Assembly (NCBI RefSeq): GCF_000498755.1 | Contig: NZ_AXUS01000012.1 | Span: 1 to 64,000 of the forward strand | DNA from: Clostridioides mangenotii TR | GTDB taxonomy: Bacteria; Bacillota; Clostridia; Peptostreptococcales; Peptostreptococcaceae | Length of the DNA: 64,000 nt | Direction of reading: 5' to 3' | Part shown: piece after piece, positions 54,684-63,796 of the stretch | How positions within the stretch are numbered: position 1 is the stretch's first letter | Layout: each line of letters opens with the position of its first letter | The notes under the pieces: generated by a model | The model's database searches: none | What the model saw: the letters and a program-made list of their open reading frames with translations, nothing else | Told to the model about the DNA's origin: nothing | Program-made: the position numbers and the translations under genes

Positions 54684-55628
54684 TTATATACATTTACCTA
54701 TATTTCTAAATTTATTATATCTCATAGATACGATGTCCTCTTTAGAGATATCTTTATAGTAGTCAAGTCTATCTAATACATACTTTTTGATCTCCTTAGA
54801 AACGGCCTCAACATCTTTTTGAGCTCCACCAAGTGGCTCTTTAATAATTTTATCGATTATATTTAAATCAAAAAGATCTTTACTAGTAAGCTTCATAACA
54901 TTACAAGCTTCTTTTGCTCTTGATGAATCTTTAAATAATATACTAGATAGACCCTCTGGAGAAATTACAGAGTAAACAGAGTGTTCAAGCATACAAATAT
55001 CGTTTCCAACTCCTATGCCAAGAGCTCCTCCACTTCCCCCTTCCCCTATTACAAAAGTAATGACAGGGACAGACAGCTTACTCATCTCAAGTAGATTTCT
55101 AGCGATAGCTTCTCCTTGACCTCTCTCTTCCGCTTCTAGACCACAAAATGCTCCAGAAGTGTCTACAAATGTAATTATAGGTCTATTGAATTTTTCAGCT
55201 TGTTTCATAAGTCTTAGAGCTTTTCTATATCCTTCAGGGTGAGGCATACCAAAGTTTCTTCTTATTTTTTCTTTAGTATCATGCCCCTTTTGGTGTCCGA
55301 TTATAGTTACATTATAATTGCCTATTTTGCCTATTCCACCTATTATAGATGGATCGTCTTTGTACAATCTGTCACCATGAAATTCTAAGAAATTTGCACA
55401 GATATTATCTATATAATCCTGAGTAGTTGGTCTGTCTTTATCTCTACTGAGAGCCACCTTATCGTACGGTGTCAATGAAGTAAAAGCTTCGTATTTTAAC
55501 TTATTCAATTTATCTTTTAATGCATTTATTTTATCATTTAGATCTATACTGCTTGATTTAGATATGGTTTCTAACTGCTCTATATCTTTTTCAATAGTTT
55601 TCATTCTTTCTTTAATACTATCACTCAA
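54684..55628 (-). CDS. accA: Acetyl-CoA carboxylase carboxyltransferase subunit alpha
   Basis: A 314-residue subunit with an N-terminal helical region, then RPTTQDYIDNICANFLEFHGDR and the crotonase-type core GGSGGALGIGVGND. Transfers the carboxyl group from biotin to acetyl-CoA, making malonyl-CoA with AccD. Last gene of accBCDA. Confidence 0.96.
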   Translation of the reverse strand: MSDSIKERMKTIEKDIEQLETISKSSSIDLNDKINALKDKLNKLKYEAFTSLTPYDKVALSRDKDRPTTQDYIDNICANFLEFHGDRLYKDDPSIIGGIGKIGNYNVTIIGHQKGHDTKEKIRRNFGMPHPEGYRKALRLMKQAEKFNRPIITFVDTSGAFCGLEAEERGQGEAIARNLLEMSKLSVPVITFVIGEGGSGGALGIGVGNDICMLEHSVYSVISPEGLSSILFKDSSRAKEACNVMKLTSKDLFDLNIIDKIIKEPLGGAQKDVEAVSKEIKKYVLDRLDYYKDISKEDIVSMRYNKFRNIGKCI

Positions 55629-55707
55629 AATAAAACCTCCTTTATGCGGCTGATATTTAATAATTTTAGCTGGATTTAAAAATAAATAAATCTTATTTTA
55701 AATTACA

Positions 55708-56559
55708 TTATCTATGCATATTAAGAATTTCGTACAATACCTCTTTCATTTTTCTTCTATCTACTATCATGTCTATAAATCCATGTTCTAGTAAAAACTC
55801 AGAAGTTTGGAATCCTTCAGGAAGTTTTTGATTTATCGTCTGTTCAATAACTCTAGGACCAGCAAAACCAATCAAAGTATTAGGCTCAGAAATTATTATA
55901 TCACCAAGCATTGCAAAACTTGCTGTAACTCCTCCTGTTGTTGGATCAGTTAAAATTGAAATATAAGGTAGAGCCTTATCTTCTAATTTAGCAAGAGCTT
56001 GAGAGGTCTTTGCCATTTGCATCAAAGATATCATACCTTCTTGCATTCTCGCTCCTCCAGAAGCTGAACATATGATTATTGGAAGATTGTTTTCAGCAGC
56101 ATACTCTATTGCGTAAGTTATTTTTTCTCCTACAACAGAACCCATACTTCCCATCATAAATTCAGGATTCATAACACAAAGTACCGTTTTTATACCGTTA
56201 AGCCTACCGTACCCAGTTATTACCCCTTCTGATTCTCCTGTTTTATCTCTGTATGAATTGAATTTATCATTATAGCTTGGGAACTTTAGAGGATCTTGAA
56301 ATTCAACCTCTTCGTTTAGCTCTACAAATGTTCCTCTATCTATAATTAGTTTTATTCTGTTTCTAGCTTTTAAACTGTAGTGTCTGCCACAATTCGGGCA
56401 TACGTATAAATTTTCTTCAATATCTTTTCTGAATACTCTCTCATCGCACCCTTTACAGTATAGCCAAAATTTTTCATTTATACTATTTTCTTTAAAGTTT
56501 TCATCCAGAGAGATCGTTACATACTTAGATCCCTTTGATGGTAAGAATTTTTTTATCAT
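55708..56559 (-). CDS. accD: Acetyl-CoA carboxylase carboxyltransferase subunit beta
   Basis: A 283-residue subunit. A four-cysteine zinc ribbon (YCKGC...YVCPNC) is at about residues 33-57, followed by the carboxyltransferase core with SASGGARMQEGMISLMQMAK and DPTTGGVTASFAMLGD. Forms the alpha2-beta2 transferase with AccA. Confidence 0.96.
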   Translation of the reverse strand: MIKKFLPSKGSKYVTISLDENFKENSINEKFWLYCKGCDERVFRKDIEENLYVCPNCGRHYSLKARNRIKLIIDRGTFVELNEEVEFQDPLKFPSYNDKFNSYRDKTGESEGVITGYGRLNGIKTVLCVMNPEFMMGSMGSVVGEKITYAIEYAAENNLPIIICSASGGARMQEGMISLMQMAKTSQALAKLEDKALPYISILTDPTTGGVTASFAMLGDIIISEPNTLIGFAGPRVIEQTINQKLPEGFQTSEFLLEHGFIDMIVDRRKMKEVLYEILNMHR

Positions 56560-56573
56560 TGTTTATTGCTCCC

Positions 56574-57935
56574 TTATATTGAAGTACACTCTTTCATAAA
56601 TTCATTCTCTATGAATTTAGTATGATGTGTGTCATCTCTAAAAGCATCACATGTTATAAGTGATTTTTGGAAATCTATATTAGTGAAGATTCCTTCTATT
56701 ATAATTTCATCTAGAGCTCTGTACATTCTTTCAATGCACTCTTCCCTTGTATCAGCCCAACATATAAGTTTACCTATCATTGAGTCATAAAGAGGAGGTA
56801 TTGTATATCCTGAATATACAAATGTGTCAAACCTAACTCCAAACCCCCCTGGCAAATTAAGGGACTCTATTTTACCTGGTGATGGTGCAAAGTTCATTTG
56901 TGAGTTTTCAGCATTAATTCTGCATTCAATAGCATGACCTCTAAATATAATATCTTCTTGTTTGTATGGAATCTCTTTCCCATCAGCTATAAGTATTTGA
57001 AGTCTTATAAGATCAATATTTGTAATCATCTCAGTAACAGGATGTTCAACTTGTATCCTTGTATTCATTTCAATAAAGTAGAATTTTTTATCTTTGTCAA
57101 ATATAAATTCTATTGTACCCGCTCCTAAATATCCAATACCTTTTATAATATCTGTCGCTGTTTTAAATAACTCTTCTCTTTCAGCATCAGTTATATATGG
57201 ACTAAGAGACTCTTCCATAACTTTTTGATTTCTTCTTTGCATAGAACAGTCTCTGTCGCCGAAGTGAATAGCATTAAAATATTTATCTCCAAATACTTGT
57301 ACCTCTATATGTCTTGGATTCTCTATAAATTTTTCCATATAGAGATCATTGCTACCAAACGACGCTAAAGATTCAGAGCTGGCAATATCAAATAGTGAAG
57401 GAAGTTCTTCTTTATTAAATACTATCCTCATACCCTTTCCACCGCCACCATTAGATGCTTTTATCATTACAGGATATCCAATCTCAGAAGCCACTTCAAG
57501 GGCATCTTCTTTAGATTTAAGTACTGACTTTGATCCGGGTACAACTGGTACGCCTAGACTCATCATAGTCTCTCTTGCACGTGACTTATCACCCATAAGT
57601 TCCATTTGCTCTTTTGTAGGACCTATAAAAATAATTCCATTTTCTTCACACTTGCTTACAAATTCTGTGTTTTCAGATAAAAATCCAAATCCAGGATGTA
57701 TAGCATCACATTTTAACTTTTTCGCTAAATATATTATATTGTCTATGTTATTATAACTTTTTCTTACGTTATTTGGTCCTATACATATAGATTCGTCAGA
57801 CAAATATCTGTGCAGACAATCTTTATCTGCTTCTGAGTATATTGCAACAGTTTTTATACCTAACTCTTTACATGTTCTTATTATTCTAACCGCAATATCT
57901 CCTCTATTTGCAACTAGTATTTTATTTATTGACAT
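56574..57935 (-). CDS. accC: Biotin carboxylase
   Basis: A 453-residue ATP-grasp enzyme that carboxylates biotin on AccB. KILVANRGDIAVRIIR at the start, ATP-binding KASNGGGGKGMR, and catalytic HFGDRDCSMQRRNQKV and EMNTRIQVEHPVTE are intact. Downstream of accB by about 14 bases. Confidence 0.97.
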   Translation of the reverse strand: MSINKILVANRGDIAVRIIRTCKELGIKTVAIYSEADKDCLHRYLSDESICIGPNNVRKSYNNIDNIIYLAKKLKCDAIHPGFGFLSENTEFVSKCEENGIIFIGPTKEQMELMGDKSRARETMMSLGVPVVPGSKSVLKSKEDALEVASEIGYPVMIKASNGGGGKGMRIVFNKEELPSLFDIASSESLASFGSNDLYMEKFIENPRHIEVQVFGDKYFNAIHFGDRDCSMQRRNQKVMEESLSPYITDAEREELFKTATDIIKGIGYLGAGTIEFIFDKDKKFYFIEMNTRIQVEHPVTEMITNIDLIRLQILIADGKEIPYKQEDIIFRGHAIECRINAENSQMNFAPSPGKIESLNLPGGFGVRFDTFVYSGYTIPPLYDSMIGKLICWADTREECIERMYRALDEIIIEGIFTNIDFQKSLITCDAFRDDTHHTKFIENEFMKECTSI

Positions 57936-57949
57936 CAGTTACCTCCTAT

Positions 57950-58426
57950 TTACATTGGTTTAATCTTAAATAAAGGTTGATTGTACTCTACTAGTTCTTC
58001 TTTTTTAACCAATATTTCAACTATTTCACCATTAACTTCGCTGTTTATTTCATTCATAAGTTTCATAGCTTCAAGAATACAAAGCGTCTGTCCTTCTTCT
58101 ATTACATCTCCGATTTTAACAAAATTCTCTGAGTCAGGATTTGGAGATCCATAGAAAGTTCCCATAAGCGGTGCTGAGATTATATATAAATTATCATCAT
58201 TTTCAGTTTTAATTTCATTATTATCTCTGATTTCTTCTTTTTCAACAGTTATTTCTTTACAAGCAGATTCTTTTTTATCTTCTCTAATTACATTATTTTG
58301 GGTTTTTTCAACTGTATTACTGTTTCTAGAGACTTCTAGTTTTAAAGAATCATTTTCAAGCTTTACATGGTCTAAACTTGTTGAATCAATCAGCTTTATT
58401 AATTCTTTTACTTCATTAATATTCAT
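57950..58426 (-). CDS. accB: Biotin carboxyl carrier protein
   Basis: A 158-residue carrier with a helical N-terminus, a charged linker (about 35-80) and a biotinyl domain ending IKPM. The biotinylated lysine is Lys122 in LEAMKLMNEI. First gene of accBCDA; a FapR-like operator lies 17 bases upstream of its start. Confidence 0.96.
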   Translation of the reverse strand: MNINEVKELIKLIDSTSLDHVKLENDSLKLEVSRNSNTVEKTQNNVIREDKKESACKEITVEKEEIRDNNEIKTENDDNLYIISAPLMGTFYGSPNPDSENFVKIGDVIEEGQTLCILEAMKLMNEINSEVNGEIVEILVKKEELVEYNQPLFKIKPM

Positions 58427-58442
58427 TTCTTACCCCCTTGTA

Positions 58443-58459
58443 TTATTACCTGGTGCTAA
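58443..58459 (-). promoter_or_regulatory. FapR-like operator of the acc operon
   Basis: TTATTACCTGGTGCTAA closely matches the FapR palindrome (TTAGTACCTGATACTAA-type). Its place just before accB suggests repression of malonyl-CoA synthesis, relieved by malonyl-CoA. Confidence 0.75.
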
Positions 58460-58489
58460 TATTATATCATAAAAGGTAAAATAGTAAAA

Positions 58490-58520
58490 GAAAAAGTGTC
58501 AACGCTAAATCGACACTATA
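58490..58520 (-). terminator. Terminator of the methyltransferase cassette
   Basis: GTGTC and GACAC pair around a loop containing CGCTAAAT. A nearly identical hairpin occurs at 61643-61672. Confidence 0.6.
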
Positions 58521-58531
58521 ATTGATATATT

Positions 58532-59551
58532 TTAGTTGTTATATTGTTTTGCACATTCTACTAAAACTTTTATGTTATCAAGTTTACTTCTTACGCCTAT
58601 TCCACAAGCTGGAGATAATATATCCACTCCACTTTTCAAACATGAATTAGAGATATTCTTTAAACTTTCTTTAGTTCCATTTTCAATAGCAAAAGTGCTA
58701 ACATTCCCCATAATAACTTTTCCTGGAACATTTTCAACCACTTGTCTAGCATTAGTTATAGAATCAAAACTAACTGCATCACTATGTAAATCATTTAATT
58801 CTTTATAAATAGTTTTTAATTTACCACATATATGTATAATAGTTCCTCCAGGAGCGTATTCTTTCAATTGATCTATTATCTTATTTAAATATGGAGTTGC
58901 AAACTCACTAAAAGTTTTAGCACCGAGAATTTCTCCTGTACCACTTGGATCTGATATAGTTAAAACATCTGCCCCAGCCTCTAATTGAGCCTTCCCAAAA
59001 ATTATAAGGCTATCTGTGACAAATTCCATAAACTCATGAGCTTCCTCTTTTTTTTTCCTAATTTCTTTATAGTAAGTAATTGGCTCTACAAGTGAGGATG
59101 CTAAACTAACAGGCCCTATCAAGTTTGCCACTATAGGAACATCATTATTACTTTCTTTTAATATTTTAATAGCATCTATAACAACTTTTGCTCTTCCTTT
59201 AGTTACATCAACCTTGTCCAAATTACTCCACTGAGTAACCGATTCAATTGGATATTTTATTACTCTAGGTTCTGTAGTTTTTGTTCCCATATATACTTCT
59301 GCTCCCATGCTTTCAGCTTCGACTGTCATGCAATATGGTACTCCAAAGTTTTCAAAACCATTGTTTTTATACATACCTAGTGTTAAATTTGCCATCATAT
59401 TAGGATTGCTATGCGCCATTGGCCAAAATACACCTTCAATATCCATAATATCTTCCACTATCATATTCATCATCCCGCCAGGACAAATACAAGGTTTTCT
59501 ATCTACAACTTCTCCTTTTAAAGCTTTATATAGTCTTTCTTTAGGTGTCAT
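58532..59551 (-). CDS. UroD/MtaA-family methyltransferase 1
   Basis: A 339-residue TIM-barrel protein of the uroporphyrinogen decarboxylase fold, methyltransferase branch. The zinc ligands are visible in TIIHICGK and SPACGIG (His, Cys, Cys). Such proteins move methyl groups between a substrate or carrier and a corrinoid cofactor. Overlaps the corrinoid-protein gene by one base. Confidence 0.87.
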   Translation of the reverse strand: MTPKERLYKALKGEVVDRKPCICPGGMMNMIVEDIMDIEGVFWPMAHSNPNMMANLTLGMYKNNGFENFGVPYCMTVEAESMGAEVYMGTKTTEPRVIKYPIESVTQWSNLDKVDVTKGRAKVVIDAIKILKESNNDVPIVANLIGPVSLASSLVEPITYYKEIRKKKEEAHEFMEFVTDSLIIFGKAQLEAGADVLTISDPSGTGEILGAKTFSEFATPYLNKIIDQLKEYAPGGTIIHICGKLKTIYKELNDLHSDAVSFDSITNARQVVENVPGKVIMGNVSTFAIENGTKESLKNISNSCLKSGVDILSPACGIGVRSKLDNIKVLVECAKQYNN

Positions 59552-60222
59552 TATACCACCTCTTTATATTTTTTCTTGCTTATTAGCTCTTTTGCGAGTT
59601 TAGCTGCTTTTGATGCTTCATGTGCATATCCATCTGCCCCGATTTCATTTGCAAATCCTTGAGATATAGGCCCTCCGCCTACCATAACAACAAATTTTTC
59701 ACGAATATCTTCTTTATTTAATAAATCAATCACTAATTGCATATTTTCCATAGTAGTAGTCATAAGGGTAGATAATCCTATTAAATCAGCATTGATTTCT
59801 TTTGCTTTATTAATAAAATCAATACAAGGGACATCTCTTCCTAAATCGTATACTTCAAATCCTGAAGTTTCTAACATAATTTTAAATAAGTTTTTACCAA
59901 TATCATGTGTATCTCCCTCGACAACTCCTATTACTGCTTTAAAACTTTCTTTAGCTGAATCTTTTTTAATGTGAGGCTTTAATATATCAATGCCTTTATA
60001 CATAGCATCTGAACACAATAAAAGATCAGGTATAAAATACTCCTCTTCTTCATAAAGCTTACCTGCATCCTCCATTCCAAGAGCCAGTCCGTTAGATATG
60101 CCTTCATAAGGTTCAAATTCATTTTCGATATACTCATTAGCTACATCTATTACAGTTTCATCTTCCATCTCTACAACACAATCTGCTAACTTTTTTAATA
60201 AATCTTCTTTTAAATTTGACAT
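59551..60222 (-). CDS. Corrinoid (methyl-carrier) protein
   Basis: A 223-residue protein with a helical B12-binding cap (about 1-85) and a Rossmann cobalamin domain with GDTHDIGKNL (cobalt-ligating His), GLSTLMTT and VGGGPISQGFANEIGADGYA. It shuttles methyl groups between two methyltransferases. The ATG at 60222 follows GGAGA with six-base spacing. Confidence 0.92.
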   Translation of the reverse strand: MSNLKEDLLKKLADCVVEMEDETVIDVANEYIENEFEPYEGISNGLALGMEDAGKLYEEEEYFIPDLLLCSDAMYKGIDILKPHIKKDSAKESFKAVIGVVEGDTHDIGKNLFKIMLETSGFEVYDLGRDVPCIDFINKAKEINADLIGLSTLMTTTMENMQLVIDLLNKEDIREKFVVMVGGGPISQGFANEIGADGYAHEASKAAKLAKELISKKKYKEVV

Positions 60223-60235
60223 GCTAATCTCCTTT

Positions 60236-61309
60236 TTATAATTCATTAATATTTATTTTGCTAGATCCGAATATCCTTGCAGCATCCATTAATGCTATTA
60301 TTTTTTTAGGATCCGTTCCTATAGGTACATCGCAACCAGTACTTAATATAAACCCTTTCATACTATCATGGCCTTTAATTATACATTCTTTTGCTTCCAT
60401 ATATATATCCTCTATTGTACCTCTCATAATTGTTTCAACAGGGTCCACATTTCCGATTAAGCATACTTTATCACCATATGCTTCTTTTAATTCTCCTATA
60501 TCCTCTATATTATCTAAACTTAGATTAGCTATCCCTATATCAACCATATGACCCCATACTTTTTTTGTCTTGCCACAAATATGAAGTGTCGATCCTCCTC
60601 CGGTTCTTTCTATAATTCTATCCATACACTTTTTTAAGTATGGTTTTGCAAATTCTTCAAAGTTTTTTCGGCTTATCATTGTACAAGATGCAATTGGCTC
60701 AGCAAGACCAGGAGTTAAGCCTATATCACAAGCTGCATCAATATAATTTATAACACTTTGAGTTGAAATTTCTAAAAGTTCATGTGCCTTTTCTTTATTT
60801 TTTGTTAAATCTCTTAAAAAATTATCAGTACCTCTTAAAAAAGATGCTAAAGTAAAAGGACCGCCTACAGAAGTTCCTACCCCTACTTCACAGCTTAATT
60901 TTTCATTAGTTATTTTAAGTGCTTCTAAAAAGTAATGTATTCTTCCATCTTTATAAGGATCTATAGGTCTTAATTTTCCTATTTCACTATAATCGCATAT
61001 AGCTGGTTTATTTATAAAAGGCGTATTGTTTAATGGAAATACGACTCCACTCCCCATCGCCTCTGGTATTCCTTGAAGCCCTGGCCCAAATCCAATGCTA
61101 TCTGGACGAAACTTTTCGAAACTTTTAACTGCTACGTCCACTAGTACATCTACAGAATGATTATAATCATATATTGAATATCCAAAAGAAGGCGCAACGC
61201 TTTCTCCTAAAAATGGTGAACATGGTATTCTATCAATTTCTTTACCCGCTCCAAAAGCCTGCATTCTTTCTTTTGGGGTCATTTGATCTTTATTAATTGT
61301 ATAATTCAT
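60236..61309 (-). CDS. UroD/MtaA-family methyltransferase 2
   Basis: A 357-residue protein of the same fold as methyltransferase 1 but diverged. Zinc motif STLHICGK and closing STGCDVPIG are present. With the corrinoid protein and the other transferase it forms a three-gene cassette. One could accept methyl from a methylated substrate, the other could pass it on; the direction cannot be read from sequence. The ATG at 61309 follows GGAGAGGAG. Confidence 0.87.
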   Translation of the reverse strand: MNYTINKDQMTPKERMQAFGAGKEIDRIPCSPFLGESVAPSFGYSIYDYNHSVDVLVDVAVKSFEKFRPDSIGFGPGLQGIPEAMGSGVVFPLNNTPFINKPAICDYSEIGKLRPIDPYKDGRIHYFLEALKITNEKLSCEVGVGTSVGGPFTLASFLRGTDNFLRDLTKNKEKAHELLEISTQSVINYIDAACDIGLTPGLAEPIASCTMISRKNFEEFAKPYLKKCMDRIIERTGGGSTLHICGKTKKVWGHMVDIGIANLSLDNIEDIGELKEAYGDKVCLIGNVDPVETIMRGTIEDIYMEAKECIIKGHDSMKGFILSTGCDVPIGTDPKKIIALMDAARIFGSSKININEL

Positions 61310-61555
61310 AATTTGTTCTCCTCTCCGAGTTATAAATTTATCAATCAAAAAATACTTTACATCATTAGACGTAAATAAACAAATTGTTAAAAACTATTTA
61401 AATATATGTTGTCATAAGCATTTTCTATTAACTAGAATTTTCAATTTATATATTATAATTTGATCCTGTAAAACTTAAATAGTATTATTTATCAATACCA
61501 TTGGTATCTTTAGATCTGCTTCGCAATTACAAAAATAATAAAATGAGTTTTTTCT
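61310..61555. other. AT-rich promoter region of the methyltransferase cassette
   Basis: No gene. The promoter of the minus-strand cassette must lie here; no riboswitch motif (for example cobalamin) is recognisable. Confidence 0.5.
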
Positions 61556-61672
61556 ATCATCTTTATTATTTATTTCATTAATACTCTTTTTAATCCCTTG
61601 TATTATTACATAGGTCCGATATTAATTTAAAAGAATAAAACAAAAAATGTCGATGCTAAATCGACACTTTAA
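61556..61672. repeat. Diverged copy of the accB 5' end, promoter and terminator
   Basis: Matches 58393-58517 in order: TTTCATTAATACTC (accB first codons), CCCTTGTATTATTAC, a degraded FapR-like box, an A-rich stretch and the hairpin TGTCGATGCTAAATCGACA. It flanks the methyltransferase cassette on the other side, as an imperfect direct repeat. Confidence 0.7.
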
Positions 61673-61676
61673 TTTA
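61643..61676 (-). terminator. Terminator after the small membrane protein gene
   Basis: TGTCGA-TGCTAAA-TCGACA stem with A and T flanks, just after the stop of the next gene. Confidence 0.65.
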
Positions 61677-62219
61677 AGTAAACTCTTTACTACTTTCAGG
61701 TGAGTCTATTTCTATATTTTTTTCTAATTCCAAATCTACATATACATCCGTGTTTTCAGATAAGTTCTCAGTTATGACTGCAAATTTTTCTTTCGTTTTA
61801 TTAATATTAGAATCAAGTTCTTCATTATTTTCAACCTTTTTAATAAATTTATAACTGAACTGATTAAACAATATTAGTATAGCTGGTATTATAAAAAAGT
61901 GCCTGCTCCCAATAATACCTAGTAATACTGTAAGTATAGATATCTTATTGTTTAGATATAAAAATGAAAAACCAAACAATTTCTTCTCTTCTATTTCAAT
62001 TGTATAAGATCTAATAAGTGCAAGTATAAAGGTCAAAATACAAAACGGTAATAAAGTATAACTTGATATAACTCCAAGTATCCCTATATTTTCTATATAT
62101 TTGCTTGGATCATTTAATAAAACAAACATAAAACCATTGAGGTATCCAAATATACAGGATAACATACCAAAGGTAGCCCCAATAGCTTGTGTATACCAGT
62201 TTAAATATTTAAATTGCAT
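61674..62219 (-). CDS. Membrane protein of unknown function
   Basis: A 181-residue protein with four membrane helices in the first 130 residues and an acidic cytoplasmic tail. I do not recognise the family. A ribosome site (AGGAGGAT) precedes the ATG. Confidence 0.7.
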   Translation of the reverse strand: MQFKYLNWYTQAIGATFGMLSCIFGYLNGFMFVLLNDPSKYIENIGILGVISSYTLLPFCILTFILALIRSYTIEIEEKKLFGFSFLYLNNKISILTVLLGIIGSRHFFIIPAILILFNQFSYKFIKKVENNEELDSNINKTKEKFAVITENLSENTDVYVDLELEKNIEIDSPESSKEFT

Positions 62220-62302
62220 ACTATCATCCTCCTATAAGCTGCCATACTTAATAATATGATTTGAATCGAAGAAATATTTCTAAGTAGCAGAACTATATGG
62301 AC

Positions 62303-62341
62303 AATAAAAAACTAGCTTTGGAGAATCAGCTAGTTTTTATT
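62303..62341. terminator. Bidirectional-type terminator
   Basis: AATAAAAAACTAGCT and AGCTAGTTTTTATT around a ten-base loop, following the LRR gene on the minus strand. Confidence 0.88.
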
Positions 62342-62361
62342 CAATACCTAAAATATTCATT

Positions 62362-63084
62362 TTATTTAACATTAACGTTTATCATTACAATTTGAGATGA
62401 ATTTTCATCTTTGTTTATCTCAACTCTTATTTTTGATTTTCCAATTTTCTTTCCTGTTATTATCATATTATTAATGTTAACAACATCATTTTCTGCAGTA
62501 ACAATTAAATTTAAATCTTTCGGAAGTTCATCTGTAGTCTCCCAGTGTTTATAATAGTCGTCTATATTCTTAGATAAAACATTTCTTAGATCAAATTTTT
62601 CATCTACAGCTATATTTATAGAGTTGTGCTTTGTATCCAATTTATATTGGTTTTCTTCTGAGTTTATAAAGTTCAAATCGCTGTTTACGTCCACGCCTCT
62701 TTCTTTAAGTTCATTTATCACATTAGGCTCTGTTATATAGTTATTTGCCAAATTTAAAGAATCTATATCTTTTAATTCGGTGATCTCTTTAGGCAACTCT
62801 TTGATATTGTTGTTCCAAAAAACAAAGTCATCGATATTTTCTAGGTAAGATATTCCTTCTAAGTTTGTGATTTTCTCTCCAGAAGCATAAAACTCTCCAT
62901 CTAAAGATTTTACCTTACTTATAGTAAGTTCATCAGGGTGTATGTATCTTTTTATTACAGTTCTCAAGTTCGAATCAGGAAAAATATCTTTAAGTTGAGA
63001 TTCTGTCAAAACTTTATCTGTACTACTCGCAGGTGATAAAGCTGTGACTGAAATCAACAAAGGTAAAAAAGCATTTAAAATCAT
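62362..63084 (-). CDS. Secreted leucine-rich-repeat protein
   Basis: A 240-residue protein with an N-terminal signal peptide (NAFLPLLISVTALSPASS), a short LRR stretch (ITNLEGISYLENIDDFVFWN, then LPKEITELKDIDSLNLANN) and a C-terminal beta-rich domain of the Ig-like or bacterial-adhesion kind. Probably extracellular; no LPXTG anchor. Its binding partner is unknown. Confidence 0.75.
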   Translation of the reverse strand: MILNAFLPLLISVTALSPASSTDKVLTESQLKDIFPDSNLRTVIKRYIHPDELTISKVKSLDGEFYASGEKITNLEGISYLENIDDFVFWNNNIKELPKEITELKDIDSLNLANNYITEPNVINELKERGVDVNSDLNFINSEENQYKLDTKHNSINIAVDEKFDLRNVLSKNIDDYYKHWETTDELPKDLNLIVTAENDVVNINNMIITGKKIGKSKIRVEINKDENSSQIVMINVNVK

Positions 63085-63279
63085 AATAACCTCCCATAAA
63101 AAATTATATTTACAAATGTATACATAATTATTTCTATGAGAGGTCTTTGTTTCCTTGCAGTTTAGGTGTAATTTCGTTCACTTTATTCTTTTAAATAAAT
63201 ATAAAATTCTACGATTACTCCTAATATATTGTATATAGTTATAGCAAACTTATTTTGGTTTTCAAATTATGACACTAAA

Positions 63280-63597
63280 TTAATTGCCACATCCAGAGCA
63301 ACCAGAGCAACCACCCATGTCATCCATGTTTTCAGGCACAACTCTAAAACCGTATCCACTGTCTTCTATGACAATATCACCATATTCTTGGTAATCTGCC
63401 ATGTTCATGATAAAGTTTAGTCCACCGGTTTCGTAAGCGAAATCGTCTTTCTTTTGTTCATCAAGAGCTAGTCCAAAAGATGGTCCACTGCATCCGACAC
63501 CTTCAAAATAAACTCTTATGCTATTTGGTTTATCTTTATTATCATCTAAAATATTTTTTAGTGTTTCCGCTGCTGTTTCTGGTAATGTTACCTTCAT
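63280..63597 (-). CDS. HesB/IscA-like protein with C-terminal cysteine cluster
   Basis: A 105-residue protein: VYFEGVGCSGPSFGLALDE is the HesB/IscA core, and the end GGCSGCSGCGN is a cysteine-rich tail as in the HesB-like (seleno)protein group of anaerobes. Here all positions are cysteine. May bind Fe-S clusters or a metal. Confidence 0.88.
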   Translation of the reverse strand: MKVTLPETAAETLKNILDDNKDKPNSIRVYFEGVGCSGPSFGLALDEQKKDDFAYETGGLNFIMNMADYQEYGDIVIEDSGYGFRVVPENMDDMGGCSGCSGCGN

Positions 63598-63796
63598 ATA
63601 ATCAATTCCTTTCAGATTTATTTATCGATTTTTGCATCGCTTTCAAATATTATTATACCATATTTATCATAATAAGATGTAAAATGATATTACAAATCAG
63701 AATTATTTTTATTATGATTTTTATTGCTGAAATAGCTTTAAAAAAAGTGCTTTTACTGTTATAATATCATATTGGAGCCAATGAGGAGGTGATACT

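Noticed and set aside
57349-57756. 135-codon plus-strand frame inside accC.
   Set aside because: Antisense to highly conserved biotin carboxylase sequence, no ribosome site.
63280-63597. In-frame UGA selenocysteine in the HesB-like protein.
   Set aside because: All cysteine-cluster positions are TGT or TGC, and the stop is TAA; no selenocysteine codon is present.
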